Assembly: GCA_038496445.1 (NCBI GenBank)
Contig: JALMLS010000085.1
Span: forward strand, 124,001 to 188,000
From: Trichosphaerium sp. ATCC 40318
Lineage: Eukaryota > Discosea > Flabellinia > Trichosidae
DNA: 64,000 nucleotides
Direction: 5' to 3'
In this document: one piece after another, positions 47,060 to 56,903 of the stretch
Layout of the letters: the number at the start of each line of letters is the position of its first letter
Position numbering within the stretch: position 1 is the first letter of the stretch
The notes under the pieces: generated by a model
Told to the model about the DNA's origin: nothing
Databases searched by the model: none
What the model saw: the letters and a program-made list of their open reading frames with translations, nothing else
Position numbers and translations under genes: made by a program

Positions 47060-47938
47060 ATGCTGCTTACCAAAGTATCATTATGTATCGCGTTCCTAGT
47101 CTTCTTAGCGTTGTCAAACGCTCTACCTAACATTGGTTACACAATAGTCCCAATTAGCAGTTCTACGATGTGTAAGGGCTGTAGATATAGCGTTTACAGT
47201 GGTAGATTTCTAGATTGTAATGGTGCTTACCGCGAAGCTACAAAAAGTGGTTGCAATAGCGCTCAGGGTTGGGGTAACTGTGACGGAGGTCCAACAAACA
47301 CTAACCCTTCGCTTGACGAATGCAGAAATCTATGCGAAGCCGCTTCAGGTTGTAGATACTTCTCATACGTACAAGGTATTTTGAAAGGCACTAAGCTTTG
47401 CTGGTTGACATACATGACGAGATGCAGCAACCAGCTCTCCAACAATCCACACAAAACGGTCAACTACAAAAAGCCTGCCTACACGGTAATCAAGAAATAC
47501 ACTCCAGGAAGGGATTACTCTCTGCACAGTGGAACTGGAGGAACAAAAGGACAAAATGCGTATATCTATAGAAGTTCAGGAAGTAATAAGAACCAACATT
47601 GGATTCAAACACCAGTAGCTACATCGGCGGGTTTATTCTACGCTTACCAGAAGAGAGGAACAAATATGTGTATTACTGCTGGTAGCGGAGGCGCAAAGGG
47701 TCAAAATGTATACCTAACGGACTGTAACGAAAGCGATATTAACCAACAATGGCGTAAAAGAAGAGCGAATACCCTGTTTTCGTCAAAAACATGGTATCAA
47801 TTAGAAAAGAGGGGTACAAAGTATAGTATTGACGGGAGCCTAAGAAATGTTAATCGTCAAAATGTTAACTTGCAGAGGACCGGTGTCTCGATATTAAGTA
47901 GCTTCACACAACACTGGCGCTTCAAAACCGTGTATTGA
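47060..47938 (+). CDS. Secreted PAN/Apple plus ricin-type lectin protein
   Basis: A single-exon gene of 292 residues. Residues 1-21 (MLLTKVSLCIAFLVFLALSNA) form a signal peptide. Residues about 35-130 are Cys-rich, with a PAN/Apple-like core (SLDECRNLCEAASGCRYFSY, TKLCWLTYMTRC). Residues about 140-292 form a beta-trefoil of ricin-B type with three lobes, each bearing the Q-x-W motif: NAYIYRSSGSNKNQHW, NVYLTDCNESDINQQW and the final FTQHW. Each lobe has the KGQN or RQN turn before the strand. It would bind carbohydrate outside the cell, perhaps on bacteria or on the cell's own matrix. There is no enzymatic domain. The stop codon overlaps an AATAAA, implying a very short 3' UTR. Lack of introns is unusual here. 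Confidence 0.82.
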   Translation: MLLTKVSLCIAFLVFLALSNALPNIGYTIVPISSSTMCKGCRYSVYSGRFLDCNGAYREATKSGCNSAQGWGNCDGGPTNTNPSLDECRNLCEAASGCRYFSYVQGILKGTKLCWLTYMTRCSNQLSNNPHKTVNYKKPAYTVIKKYTPGRDYSLHSGTGGTKGQNAYIYRSSGSNKNQHWIQTPVATSAGLFYAYQKRGTNMCITAGSGGAKGQNVYLTDCNESDINQQWRKRRANTLFSSKTWYQLEKRGTKYSIDGSLRNVNRQNVNLQRTGVSILSSFTQHWRFKTVY

Positions 47939-49712
47939 ATAAAACAACTCTTCAACCTTCTATATTTTTTTTTTAGATTGATCTTTTATGTTCGCTAAAT
48001 GGAAGTGAACAATCTGGCAAAAATCGACGGCATGCCAAACCTTCAGAAAGCGCGCCTTGGCAAAAACCTTCCAGTGTGGGAAAGCTTACCAGAACTGTTC
48101 GGTATCATGTGGAAGTCCGAAAGTGTTAGAGAAAAAAAAGTCCTAAAAAACAGTTTTGTGCTGGTTGTGCGCTCAGTAGCCGCGCTGGCTGTTCAGCCTT
48201 TTGTTTGCTTTCCAATAAAAAAAACCCATTTTGACTGTGTACTCTACAAGCTATCCACTTGTGTATCTTTATGGAGTACTTCACGTGAGCAGAGCAGAAA
48301 ATCACGTGTGGGCTACAACTGTATGACCTTTTAAAAGGTTTTAACGTTTGAAAAATATCCCATGGAGGGACACATTTTTTTTAGTGGGCGGACACAGTTT
48401 AGGTCCACGAATTGTACAATAAATGCACTCTTGACCATGATAGCAATATATAGCACAACAGTACATATCCTCATGGTAAAAAAAACAGCAGAGGGTGAGC
48501 GATACATAAAAAATAAAACGTCTTTCCAAATAAGTAAAAATAGCATTACTATGAGCAAAAAGATATTTTAGACCTAAAAATTATCAGCAAGCACACCATA
48601 TATCTATTCAAACAGTTTTGGCGGGGTTAGCATGTATAGGGGACAAAAGGGGAAAAAATCCATGAACACTTTTTTCAAAACCATGCTTAACGTCCTTGCT
48701 GATTATGTGTAATACAGGAAAATAAAAAAACCAAGCAAGAGCATGCATTGAAACAGAGTAATTAGCCCAAATTTCAAAAAAAAGTTGACTTTTTATGTGC
48801 TGTGTTTAGATGATTCAGAAAACCCTACCAAAAAAACAGTTTGTAAAAAACAAAATTGTTCTATATATAGTAATACCTCTTTAGCACCTATGACAAAGAA
48901 AAATACAGCTTTTGAAAGGCATGTCACGTCAGTATGTTTTATGAAATTTAGTAGCAAAATACACTTTTCGCATGGATATAGCACCTCAGCAAACTTTTCC
49001 TTTCAGCTATCAATATTGTTTTACACAGCACATATATGTGTTTTTAGATACTATAAACAGGCATTAGAAAAGGTTGTTTTGTAAGCTCATAATACTTGAA
49101 GTAAAAGTGCATTTTTGACGGTTTTTGGGTTTAGATTAGGCATGAACTTACTGTTTTATTATTGCACTACACCTTGTATTTTTGTTTTAATCGATCTTAA
49201 ATAGCAAATATAACGAGAAGGGGAGTATAAGAGCTTCATATAGTATGTGAAGCAGAGACGAAAATTACACCCCAAAATTTTTAAGTTGTTTTCCTATGTG
49301 CGTAATTGGCTACCCTTACTATGTTATGATTTACCACTGCACGGTGTTAAAGTATATAGTGTATACTTTCATATTATAGAGTTACACAATGACTTATCCA
49401 TTTGATGTCAATTTATGAATGAAATATTTTTGTGTCCCTTCACCAAAAAATCTGTGTTCCTCCTAGGGATATAGCGTTATTTTAGGTCAAGTCCTTAGTT
49501 CCAGAACCCACAATACCTGGCCGGAAAATAAAAACGTTAGCGAAAAACTATCAGTGAAAACAGCAGATTTTCAAGACTCGTTTTTGGCCTACAATACATA
49601 TTGCGCTAAGGTTGAAGTAAAACTCAAAGTCTTATGTTACATTAAGCTACCTTGACGTCAAGAATGGTCTTCAACGTCTATTTTACAAAAAACGAACCAG
49701 TGGCTAACCAAA
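47939..49712. other. 1.8-kb gene-poor region
   Basis: The longest gap in the window. Open frames at 47999-48334 (+), 48785-49084 (+) and 48331-48558 (-) have biased, Lys/Phe/Cys-rich composition and no exon structure or family likeness. I regard them as chance. No tRNA, repeat array or transposon ends were seen. Confidence 0.45.
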
Positions 49713-52433
49713 ATGGCACAAGACGCTACATCTACGCTGTCAGCTATGTTTCCAGATGCTGACCCGACACTCTTGCAAAATTTGTACGAAATACATGATC
49801 GTGACATCGGAGCTACAATAGACGCTGTTTTGGCACAAAATACAAAGAAAGAAGTTACTGATACAACGTTTATGCTTGAAAACTTTTTGGTACGTTTTTT
49901 TTTTTTTCTTATTACAGCTTACAAACGCTTAAATTTAGGTCCTTACGCCAAAATCAATCCTAAGAAAACCTTTAAAAAACTCTGTTGGTAAGTTAACTTT
50001 GATATGAGCTTAAAACGATTAAAACTAACGTAAAACAAGACTCGCCAACATTTTCGGACGTAATCTTGGTTGCCCAAGATGGTGAAGTCCACGCTCATCG
50101 GGTAATCTAAAATAACCGTTTGAACCATCTAAAACATACTGTAGGTATTATTAGATGCACGCAGTGAGTATTTTAGAGCAATGCTATCGAGTATACCTCA
50201 AACTAAAGGTAAAAATTAAAAATAGAGCAAAACGGCCTTCTAATGTATCCTAAAGGAGGTGACAAGCCTAGGCTTTCTCTGGATACCATGCCAAAAGCCT
50301 TATTACTCCTTGTTATGGAGTATCTCTACACAGACTTTGTCAGGTACCAATTTTTTTGAAGGTTTTTTGGCTTTTTCTTATTGATTCGCCTATGTCTCAC
50401 CCATGTCTCACCCTCATGTACTAGAATACCTCAGGAGTTAAAATATGATTTATTAGTTGTATCTCAGAAGTTATGTATAAAGAGATTAGTCCAAATGTGT
50501 GAAGGGGTAAAGAAGCAGCTTTTTTTCTTTTTCGTTTTTTTCTGAATAAAATTCTGGCTTTCCTTCCTTATTTGTAAAACTTATTCTATGTTCTTACAGG
50601 GAAGAGTTATGCCGTCCACATACTCAGATGATTTAGTTAAAACATTAAACAATCCAAAGAGATATCCAGGAGATATTATACTGATTGTAGAAGATAAAGA
50701 AATACATGCTCATCGTGTTGTTCTTACAGCAAGTGAGTTATATTTTTTTAACTTTATTTCTGAAAAAAATCTTACAAATTGCCTAGGCGAATACTTTAGA
50801 GCTATGTTCCTTGGTGGAATGATTGAAACATCACAAAAGACTATAGTTATACCGGACACATCTTACTCTAGCTTCTTGGTTTATCTTGACGCATTGTATG
50901 GTAACGGTAGGATACTAAAGGGAAGAATAAGTCCAGATAACGCTTTGGGTAATACAAACAATTGTTTTTCTTGTTCTTAATGGTTCGCTTAGAGGTCTTT
51001 ATTGTTGCCAATCGGTACATGTTCAATGCCTTGCAAGTGGGTTGTGAAGACATTGTGAGAAGCGCTTTAGGTAAGGACGAATGTTGGGGTTTTTGCTGAT
51101 AATATGCTAAAGATGTTGGCAATGTCTGTCAAATTTTAGAAATGACAATGAATATGTCACCTACGCTTCAAACAAAGTGTAAACAATTCATTTTCAATAA
51201 CTATAAGAAGTGTTCTCAGACTGTCGGATTTAAATCTATGGATCCTTCATTACGTGAAGAGATTGCAAAACGTTTTGAAACAGAGAATGAAGGTAAAGAT
51301 AGACTCTTTTTGATTTGTGATTTGTTTGTTTTAACAAAACGTAAAGGTGCTCTTTCCTCGTTTATGGCTATGTTCTCCAAATCCGATTATCAAGATATTG
51401 CATCAGCTATGAAAATGGAGATAAAGAGCTTTTTAACACAAAGGCTAAACGAAGTAAAGGTAAGTGGTTCAACGAAACCCAATTTCTTATTTGATTTTTG
51501 AAACAAAAACTCAAAACATTGACCTGACTTGTACTCTAGATCGATGAACAATCCGGAGAAACTGCATCTCCAGTTGGTAATATTAAATACACGATTAAGA
51601 ATCTTGTCATCACACCTCCAGGTGCGCACTTACGCTTACTATACATTACTTTTTTCTCAAAAAAATCAATAGCTGAAGGAGAGCTGGTTAATATGAAGAA
51701 CATTGTTGTTGAGTTTGGTCAAACAGAGATAACCATTAAAATTGAAAACTTGAATGTTTGTCTTAAAGAAATTGGGTTTAACTACGACAAGGAATCGTTT
51801 CCTAAAATGAAGGACGAAGTACGTCATGGCGTCGAAAAAAATTATTGAACTAATGTTCACTTACAAAGGGGTCATTGGATGCTTTTCTTGAATCAATGTC
51901 AATGTCTATTACATTTAAAATAGCATCTGCTGGACTAGGTATACCTTCATTATCATTAGGAGGTTTTGAAGTTTCTTTGGGTGCATGCAGGCTTGTATTC
52001 CAAGAATCTAGTGTACGTTTGATTTAACATGATTTTTTTTTTGATCGACTTTTTGCCAAAGATTGAGATGCTGCTGTTGCAGAAATTTCCTGTAAAAGTG
52101 AACCTCATGTATTTCAATTATCATCTCTCTTTTTAAACGTTACTTTTAGCTCAATATATTTATCAGAAACGAGTTGTTTGGGGCTTAACAAATTGATTGG
52201 GTTTTTTTAGGTTTCTTGGTTATACAATTTATTCTCAACGCTTTTTTCTGGTCAAATTAGAGTTGCTATTGAAACACAGTTACTTGCATCTCTAAGAGAT
52301 AACCTAGAAGGTAAATTTAAAAACAAACTTATTTTGTTGTTCTCTTTGTGAGGCTATAAAAAGGCTAACTTCTTTAGGTTTAACTCAGAATATAAATCAA
52401 CTAGCATACGAGTTAGCAACAGGCAATATGTGA
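49713..52433 (+). CDS. CUE-BTB-BTB protein with HAM1/TULIP-like tail
   Basis: About 14 exons. Residues 8-45 (LSAMFPDADPTLLQNLYEIH, IGATIDAVLAQ) are a CUE ubiquitin-binding domain. The first BTB: DSPTFSDVILVAQDGEVHAH, ARSEYFRAMLSSIPQT, LLLLVMEYLYTDFVRI. The second BTB: GDIILIVEDKEIHAHRVVLT, SEYFRAMFLGGMIETS, SFLVYLDALYGNG, with a BACK-like helix set (VFIVANRYMFNALQVGCEDI). The C-terminal third (about 51540-52430) has LVNMKNIVVEFGQTEITIKI, LKEIGFNYDKESFPKMKDEG, FKIASAGLGIPSLSLGG and QIRVAIETQLLASLRDNLEG. This resembles fungal HAM1/DUF4449 proteins and TULIP-type lipid-binding modules. BTB domains suggest a Cullin-3 adaptor; the tail suggests lipid or membrane contact. CUE and BTB calls are firm, the tail is tentative. 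Confidence 0.78.
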
Positions 52434-52767
52434 TGTACTTTTATGAAAAAATAAACCAAAAAAAAACAACTTTTTTGCTTTACACGAACATTTCCATTAC
52501 TGACTACACTTCATTTTGTAAATGACCAGCGTAAACCTCATTTTCTAATACGATTGGAGTTTCTAAGTCAGAACATGGAGCTAAAAACGTGGGTAATGAT
52601 GGGCGAGTTAAAGCGAGAGGCTAATGCATGCTGGGGTGATTTTAATAATTCATGTTGTGTAAATCTTTTTATTGTTCATTGAATGCGCTAAAAACCGTTT
52701 CTCTTCTGTTTAATATGACAGCTCCTGCGACCGCGTTGTGGCGATTGTCTCCTTTATCCAGCAGCAA
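52434..52767. other. Intergenic upstream of tRNA
   Basis: AT-rich DNA between the BTB gene and the tRNA. I see no gene or repeat. Confidence 0.45.
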
Positions 52768-52839
52768 GCCTTCGTAGCTCAATGGCAGAGCAGTGGTTTA
52801 CGAAACCAAAGGTTGTAGGTTCGACCCCTACCTGAGGCT
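52768..52839 (+). tRNA. tRNA-Arg (anticodon ACG)
   Basis: It folds as a cloverleaf: acceptor GCCTTCG with CTGAGGC (one C-U mismatch and one G-U), T8 A9, D-arm GCTC/GAGC, anticodon loop TTACGAA with U33 and anticodon ACG, and T-arm GTAGG/CCTAC with loop TTCGACC. It has no intron and no encoded CCA. The internal promoter A box TAGCTCAATGG and B box GGTTCGACCCC fit consensus. A run of seven T follows at about 52845, a Pol III terminator. A-to-I editing at position 34 would let it read CGU/CGC/CGA. Confidence 0.93.
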
Positions 52840-53290
52840 ACCTTCTTTTTTTGACCTCATTTGTGTTTGGATCACACTTTTCTTTGACAACCAGTATTCA
52901 TCCAAATTTACTAACCCTGGAGCAAACTTGCGTGCCAACTGAACCTCTCGTTCACCGCCCACGACCCTATTAGACCAAATAAAGTTAAAACATATACTTG
53001 ATGGACGTTTTCAAAAACTGTTACTTTTGAATCTCAAACTTTGCTTCTCTATAAAAGTAAGCTGTATCACCAGGAGCTCTAGTGATTTCTCCACCTAGTT
53101 AATCCATTTAGTATCGACTACCAATTGCTTACTAATGTAGCCAAGTGAATAGTCAAATAAATCCCGCTTGATGTATCTTGTGTAGTCAATCGCTTGTCTT
53201 GACTTTGGATGTAGAGTTGCAATTCTTGTATGTTGAACAGTGATTTGTTGTAGCAAGTTAAGGAGTACTACAAAAATACATAACAAGTCT
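52828..53290 (-). pseudogene. Minus-strand exon remnant, FAD-oxidase-like fragment
   Basis: Three exon-like pieces join in phase on the minus strand: RQAIDYTRYIKRDLFDYSLG, then GEITRAPGDTAYFYREAKFE and IQ (GTAAGC/CTAG intron), then VVGGEREVQLARKFAPG with LVNLDEYW (GTAACA/AATAG intron). The middle piece recalls the 'GG.I..v..daTAF.hR.A.f.iq' segment near the C terminus of FAD-linked (berberine-bridge type) oxidases. The FAD-binding domain is missing, and the only in-phase stop falls inside the tRNA on the other strand. This points to a truncated remnant rather than a working gene. Chance is not excluded. Confidence 0.3.
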
Positions 53291-53502
53291 TGCTATCTTA
53301 TGACAGCAAGGCGTTTATTTTCCACTCCACAGGGAAGACACTATCCAGTACTAACACCTAGTCACACTGGCCTCCTTCTATTCACAGTAGCTTTATCAGC
53401 CTACACCAAATCTTATAAGTTTTAATGTATCAATACACTTTGCTGGAGAGTATAGTACATTTGTACAATCTGTTATTTCTTTGCTTCAAAATATACTGTG
53501 TC

Positions 53503-54132
53503 TTAAGTGATAGTTTTTGTTTGCTTGACAAGTCGTACAAGAATCTTTACACCTTCACAATTCCAACTATCCCCACAGCCATTACATAACTCATAACATC
53601 CGTCTGTGCAATCGTAACATAATGAAGGAGCTTCATGATATTCACTGTGGCATGAATAACAAGTTGTTACACATTGACGACAACATTTTTTTTTACAATA
53701 AAAACAAGTATTTGATATCTCAAGCCATTCTGTCACTGGAACTTTATCTAATTTGAAGCATTTCTCACACATTCTACCACCACAACTATGACAACCTAAA
53801 AATAGCTTAAGATCCTCATAACATTCTGCACAGTGTTTCCCGGAATTAACCAAAGCAATTAAGCCATCACACTCCTTAAATAGAAAAAAGTTGTTGGTCA
53901 AGAGTATCATTTGGTTGAAGGTAAACGAAGCTTTACTTACCTTTGTTAGTGCGCTTACAGTATGTGAAACTAATAGCAATGCTTTGTACTCTTTTTCGTT
54001 GTCCACAGGAATGTACGAGATGATTTTTAATAGGATTTCGTTAGGTAGGTCGTATTTTATATCCTCATTAGCAATAGAAGTGCTTTTTGATATTTTACTG
54101 CTTTTTATGCTTGTAGATTGCAAACTTTCCAT
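53503..54132 (-). CDS. F-box protein with cysteine-rich zinc-binding tail
   Basis: Two exons, 54132-53941 and 53874-53503, split by a 66-bp GTAAGT...TTAAG intron. The intron is a multiple of three with no in-frame stop, so retention would also keep the frame. Residues about 28-65 (YDLPNEILLKIISYIPVDN, EYKALLLVSHTVSALTK) are an F-box. The rest is packed with CxxC pairs: KHCAECYEDL, GCHSCGGRMCEKCF, NTCFYCKKKCCRQCVTTC, PSLCYDCTDGCYELCNGCG. These are probably several zinc ions in RING/B-box-like knuckles without an exact family match. It likely acts as an SCF substrate receptor, with the Cys-rich part binding targets. The C terminus is basic (RLVKQTKTIT). Confidence 0.68.
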   Translation of the reverse strand: MESLQSTSIKSSKISKSTSIANEDIKYDLPNEILLKIISYIPVDNEKEYKALLLVSHTVSALTKVSKASFTFNQMILLTNNFFLFKECDGLIALVNSGKHCAECYEDLKLFLGCHSCGGRMCEKCFKLDKVPVTEWLEISNTCFYCKKKCCRQCVTTCYSCHSEYHEAPSLCYDCTDGCYELCNGCGDSWNCEGVKILVRLVKQTKTIT

Positions 54133-54710
54133 TCTTTGTTACCGAGTAGAAGGTACTATTAAGCGTGGTTCCTCTCGAGTGTTATTTTGTATTAAATACA
54201 TCACTTAAAACAATTAAGGGACGCAATAATGTTCGGGAATAATCCGGAACTTTTCTGAAAATCCTGAACACTATGCTTCACACTCAAAAAACCAAACAAC
54301 CCACATAAAAGAGTCTCAACCAGCATAACTTTAATCACTCATGACGTTTTTCAAAGTCCCTTCATTAGTTTCGTTGCAAATTCAGTGCACGTGTTAGGTT
54401 TTAAGATATCTGTTTATTTAGGTTAGAAGAACGGTTGCAATCTCATGAATGATCTCATGAACTATCTCATGAAGTTGAGAATGAACTCTGAACGTGTATG
54501 TGTACGATCTTCAATGCGAATGAGGTCTTATCTCCAAATAGCGACAGAGTTGGGTTTGAATTCCACTTTGCGAACAATGAATAATTATTGTGCGAATCCT
54601 GAACGTAGAAGTAGTTGGTATACAGGTATTACTTTGAATTGGTAGAGTTTTGGCTGACAACATTAAACTAATGCAAGATGTGGCGTCTTTGTGAAAGCGA
54701 ACACTTTTCC
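54133..54710. other. Intergenic, with a short ATCTCATGAA repeat
   Basis: Upstream flank of the F-box gene and 3' flank of the SIR2 gene. Near 54438-54475 the motif ATCTCATGAA recurs three times at about 14-bp spacing. An open frame at 54445-54645 runs through it but has no other coding signs. Confidence 0.4.
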
Positions 54711-56580
54711 TTAAGTTTTGTTTTTTTTATTTTTCTTCAGCATAGCTTTTATATGGTTATCAATCTCTAGGATTGTAGCTAAACCTTTACCCATGATAGG
54801 AAGCAACTTTTCACCATCATCAGGAAGAGGAAAATCAAGATTAACACGAATCAACTTTGCTTGGTCACCCCATTTGTCAAGTAATTTTGAGGAATGCCGA
54901 CGTAGTGTAGGTACCTAAACATAGCACAAAAACAATCAACTTTATGTATTCATAACAGAAAAAACCAAAAAACAAAACGCACTCTGTCACCACATCCAAT
55001 TTCAAGAATAACAATTTTAGCTCCTTTGTTGACTGCTGCTGTGGCTTTCTAGTTGCGTTACGTGTTAGTTATGTATAGAAATAAGGGCATCATTAATTTT
55101 AAACAAAACACTCACTGCATCCCAACCGTTGTATTGTGTTGCTCCATAAACATCTTTTATCCAAAACGCATCGCTGAACATAAGAATTCTAAGAATATTT
55201 TAAGAAAAAACAAGCCGTAGACGTTTTTTGCGGTAGACATACGATGGTCTTGCGGCTTTCCCACAATGCTTGCACCTAGTAGTGTTAAATGATTGATTTT
55301 GCATAAATGTAAAGGACAGAGAGTCCAAGAATTATGTACGTTGGTTGATTATTCCTAAACCCTTTCTTCTTTGATTCTACGGGAAAGTTATTTGCATGCA
55401 TTGTCTTCTTGTCAATCTACAAAAGCACATTTAATAATCTACTAGAATTATACTTGATGCTCTTAAAAGCGTCTTAATACGTCAGAGTACGCAAACTGTA
55501 CCTTAAATTCAAAGTCCTTTGGAGCACGCCATAGTTTTTGAGTACATTTATAGGCACACTGCCATGTCTCTGTATTACTGTTTTCATCAGCAGTTTATAT
55601 TTAAAACGCAAGGCGTATCAAAAATACTAACCCATGTATCTGATTGACTTCATATGGTTTGAATAAACCTGGTTTAAGTGTATGCGCATCAACATTGCTT
55701 GTGTAAACGAAAAAAGGTCCTTAAAAAAAAGTTACGAAAAAAATGAGAAAATAGTCAAACGACTTTGATAACACGTGCTGGCTACATTATTACCTGGTAC
55801 TTTCTGTAATGTTTTACTAGATACAGTTACTTTTCCTTCAAGCTTTAACTTTTCCATTCCTTCAATTAGACCCTATTTGAGAGTAAGTTTTTTGTTACCT
55901 CTACGCTGTGAAAAAAATATACAAGGTTTTACTTACTTCTGTTTCTTCTTTCTCCCAATAGTCATTTTGTGAGAATAATTCATCTCTCCATCTCTTGATA
56001 ATAAAATATCCTTTATGGGGAGTTGTGGCTCTATAATCATTAAAGCACTTACCCCAGAATCCGTAGAACAAACCAGGTTCTTGTTCCAGCTAAAAAAATA
56101 CAAGTTAATCATTTTCACTCTATCGGATAAACAAGCCACACAATCATACCCAAAGTGGCTGACATATATCGACATACTCCAATTCTCTGTCTTTGTATGC
56201 TTTTATGTCGGCAACATCATTGTACTACGTCATACGTTACAAAAATACTGTTTTGGGTTGTTTGTGTTTAGTTACCACTGCTAAGCCGCTATCTGCTGAG
56301 AAACCTGCGCCACATGACAAAAGAACTACAAAACAGGTTAAAAAAACTGCTATTAATGGCTACGAGCTTGCAAAGGGTTCTAGAATGAATAAAACCAGTC
56401 AATGAAGAGACTTAGTCGCTAGATAGAGCTAATCCAACTCCGAAACCCTTAGGTAGATGAAGTACGCGTACATATATCGGCTGCAAGTATTATTTTGGCT
56501 GCTTCTTTACAAAACGGCTTAAAATTCTTCTGTAACTTTTTAGCATCCTTTGGTGACGGCCTTGTGGGTTTATTTCCCAT
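54711..56580 (-). CDS. Divergent SIR2-family NAD-dependent deacetylase
   Basis: About ten exons. It starts MGNKPTRPSPKDAKKLQ, where Gly2 with Thr6 makes N-myristoylation possible. Then come KEAAKIILAADI and LLSCGAGFSADSGLAV (the GAGxSxxSG NAD motif), EPGLFYGFWGKCFNDYRATT and PHKGYFIIKRW. Next is FFVYTSNVDAHTLKPG (the TQNxD equivalent) and EVNQIHG with the catalytic His. Zinc ligands are CAYKC and CKHCGKAARPS. The end is MFSDAFWIKDVYGATQYNGW, IVILEIGCGDRVPTLRRHS and LIRVNLDFPLPDD. This is closer to the uncharacterised bacterial/protist SIR2 branch with LEIGCG..VPT than to human SIRT1-7. All catalytic residues are present. Some exon edges are approximate. It shares a convergent or tandem setting with ataxin-2 (also minus). 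Confidence 0.82.
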
Positions 56581-56903
56581 GTGAAGACAAATTTATGTTT
56601 TGTTTACAGGCGTTAAGCCTGAAACTGCCATATTCAATGAATTACAGTTGTATTCGCGAATTTGCTGTTGTGTTATGTGTGGCACTGACACAATATCAAT
56701 AAAGTAATTTTAGTATAGAACTTTTCAAATGTACGCCGACAGGACAGAAAAAACCACTTTATAGCTTTGGATTTTCTCCAACCAAATTTTTCTTTTTTTT
56801 TGGTTTTTTTTTTTTACATATTGTACGGATGCGGCAATACAGGACCGTACTGACCAGCAAAATGCTAGCAATACAATTAAACACATACACACATATTATC
56901 CAA

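Noticed and set aside
47999-48334. 111-codon frame with an ATG just after the lectin gene
   Set aside because: The N-terminal 40 residues look protein-like (MEVNNLAKIDGMPNLQKA), but the rest is not, and no splice or homology supports it.
54438-54645. ATCTCATGAA triple repeat and the frame through it
   Set aside because: Three copies at short range are not enough to call a repeat array or gene.
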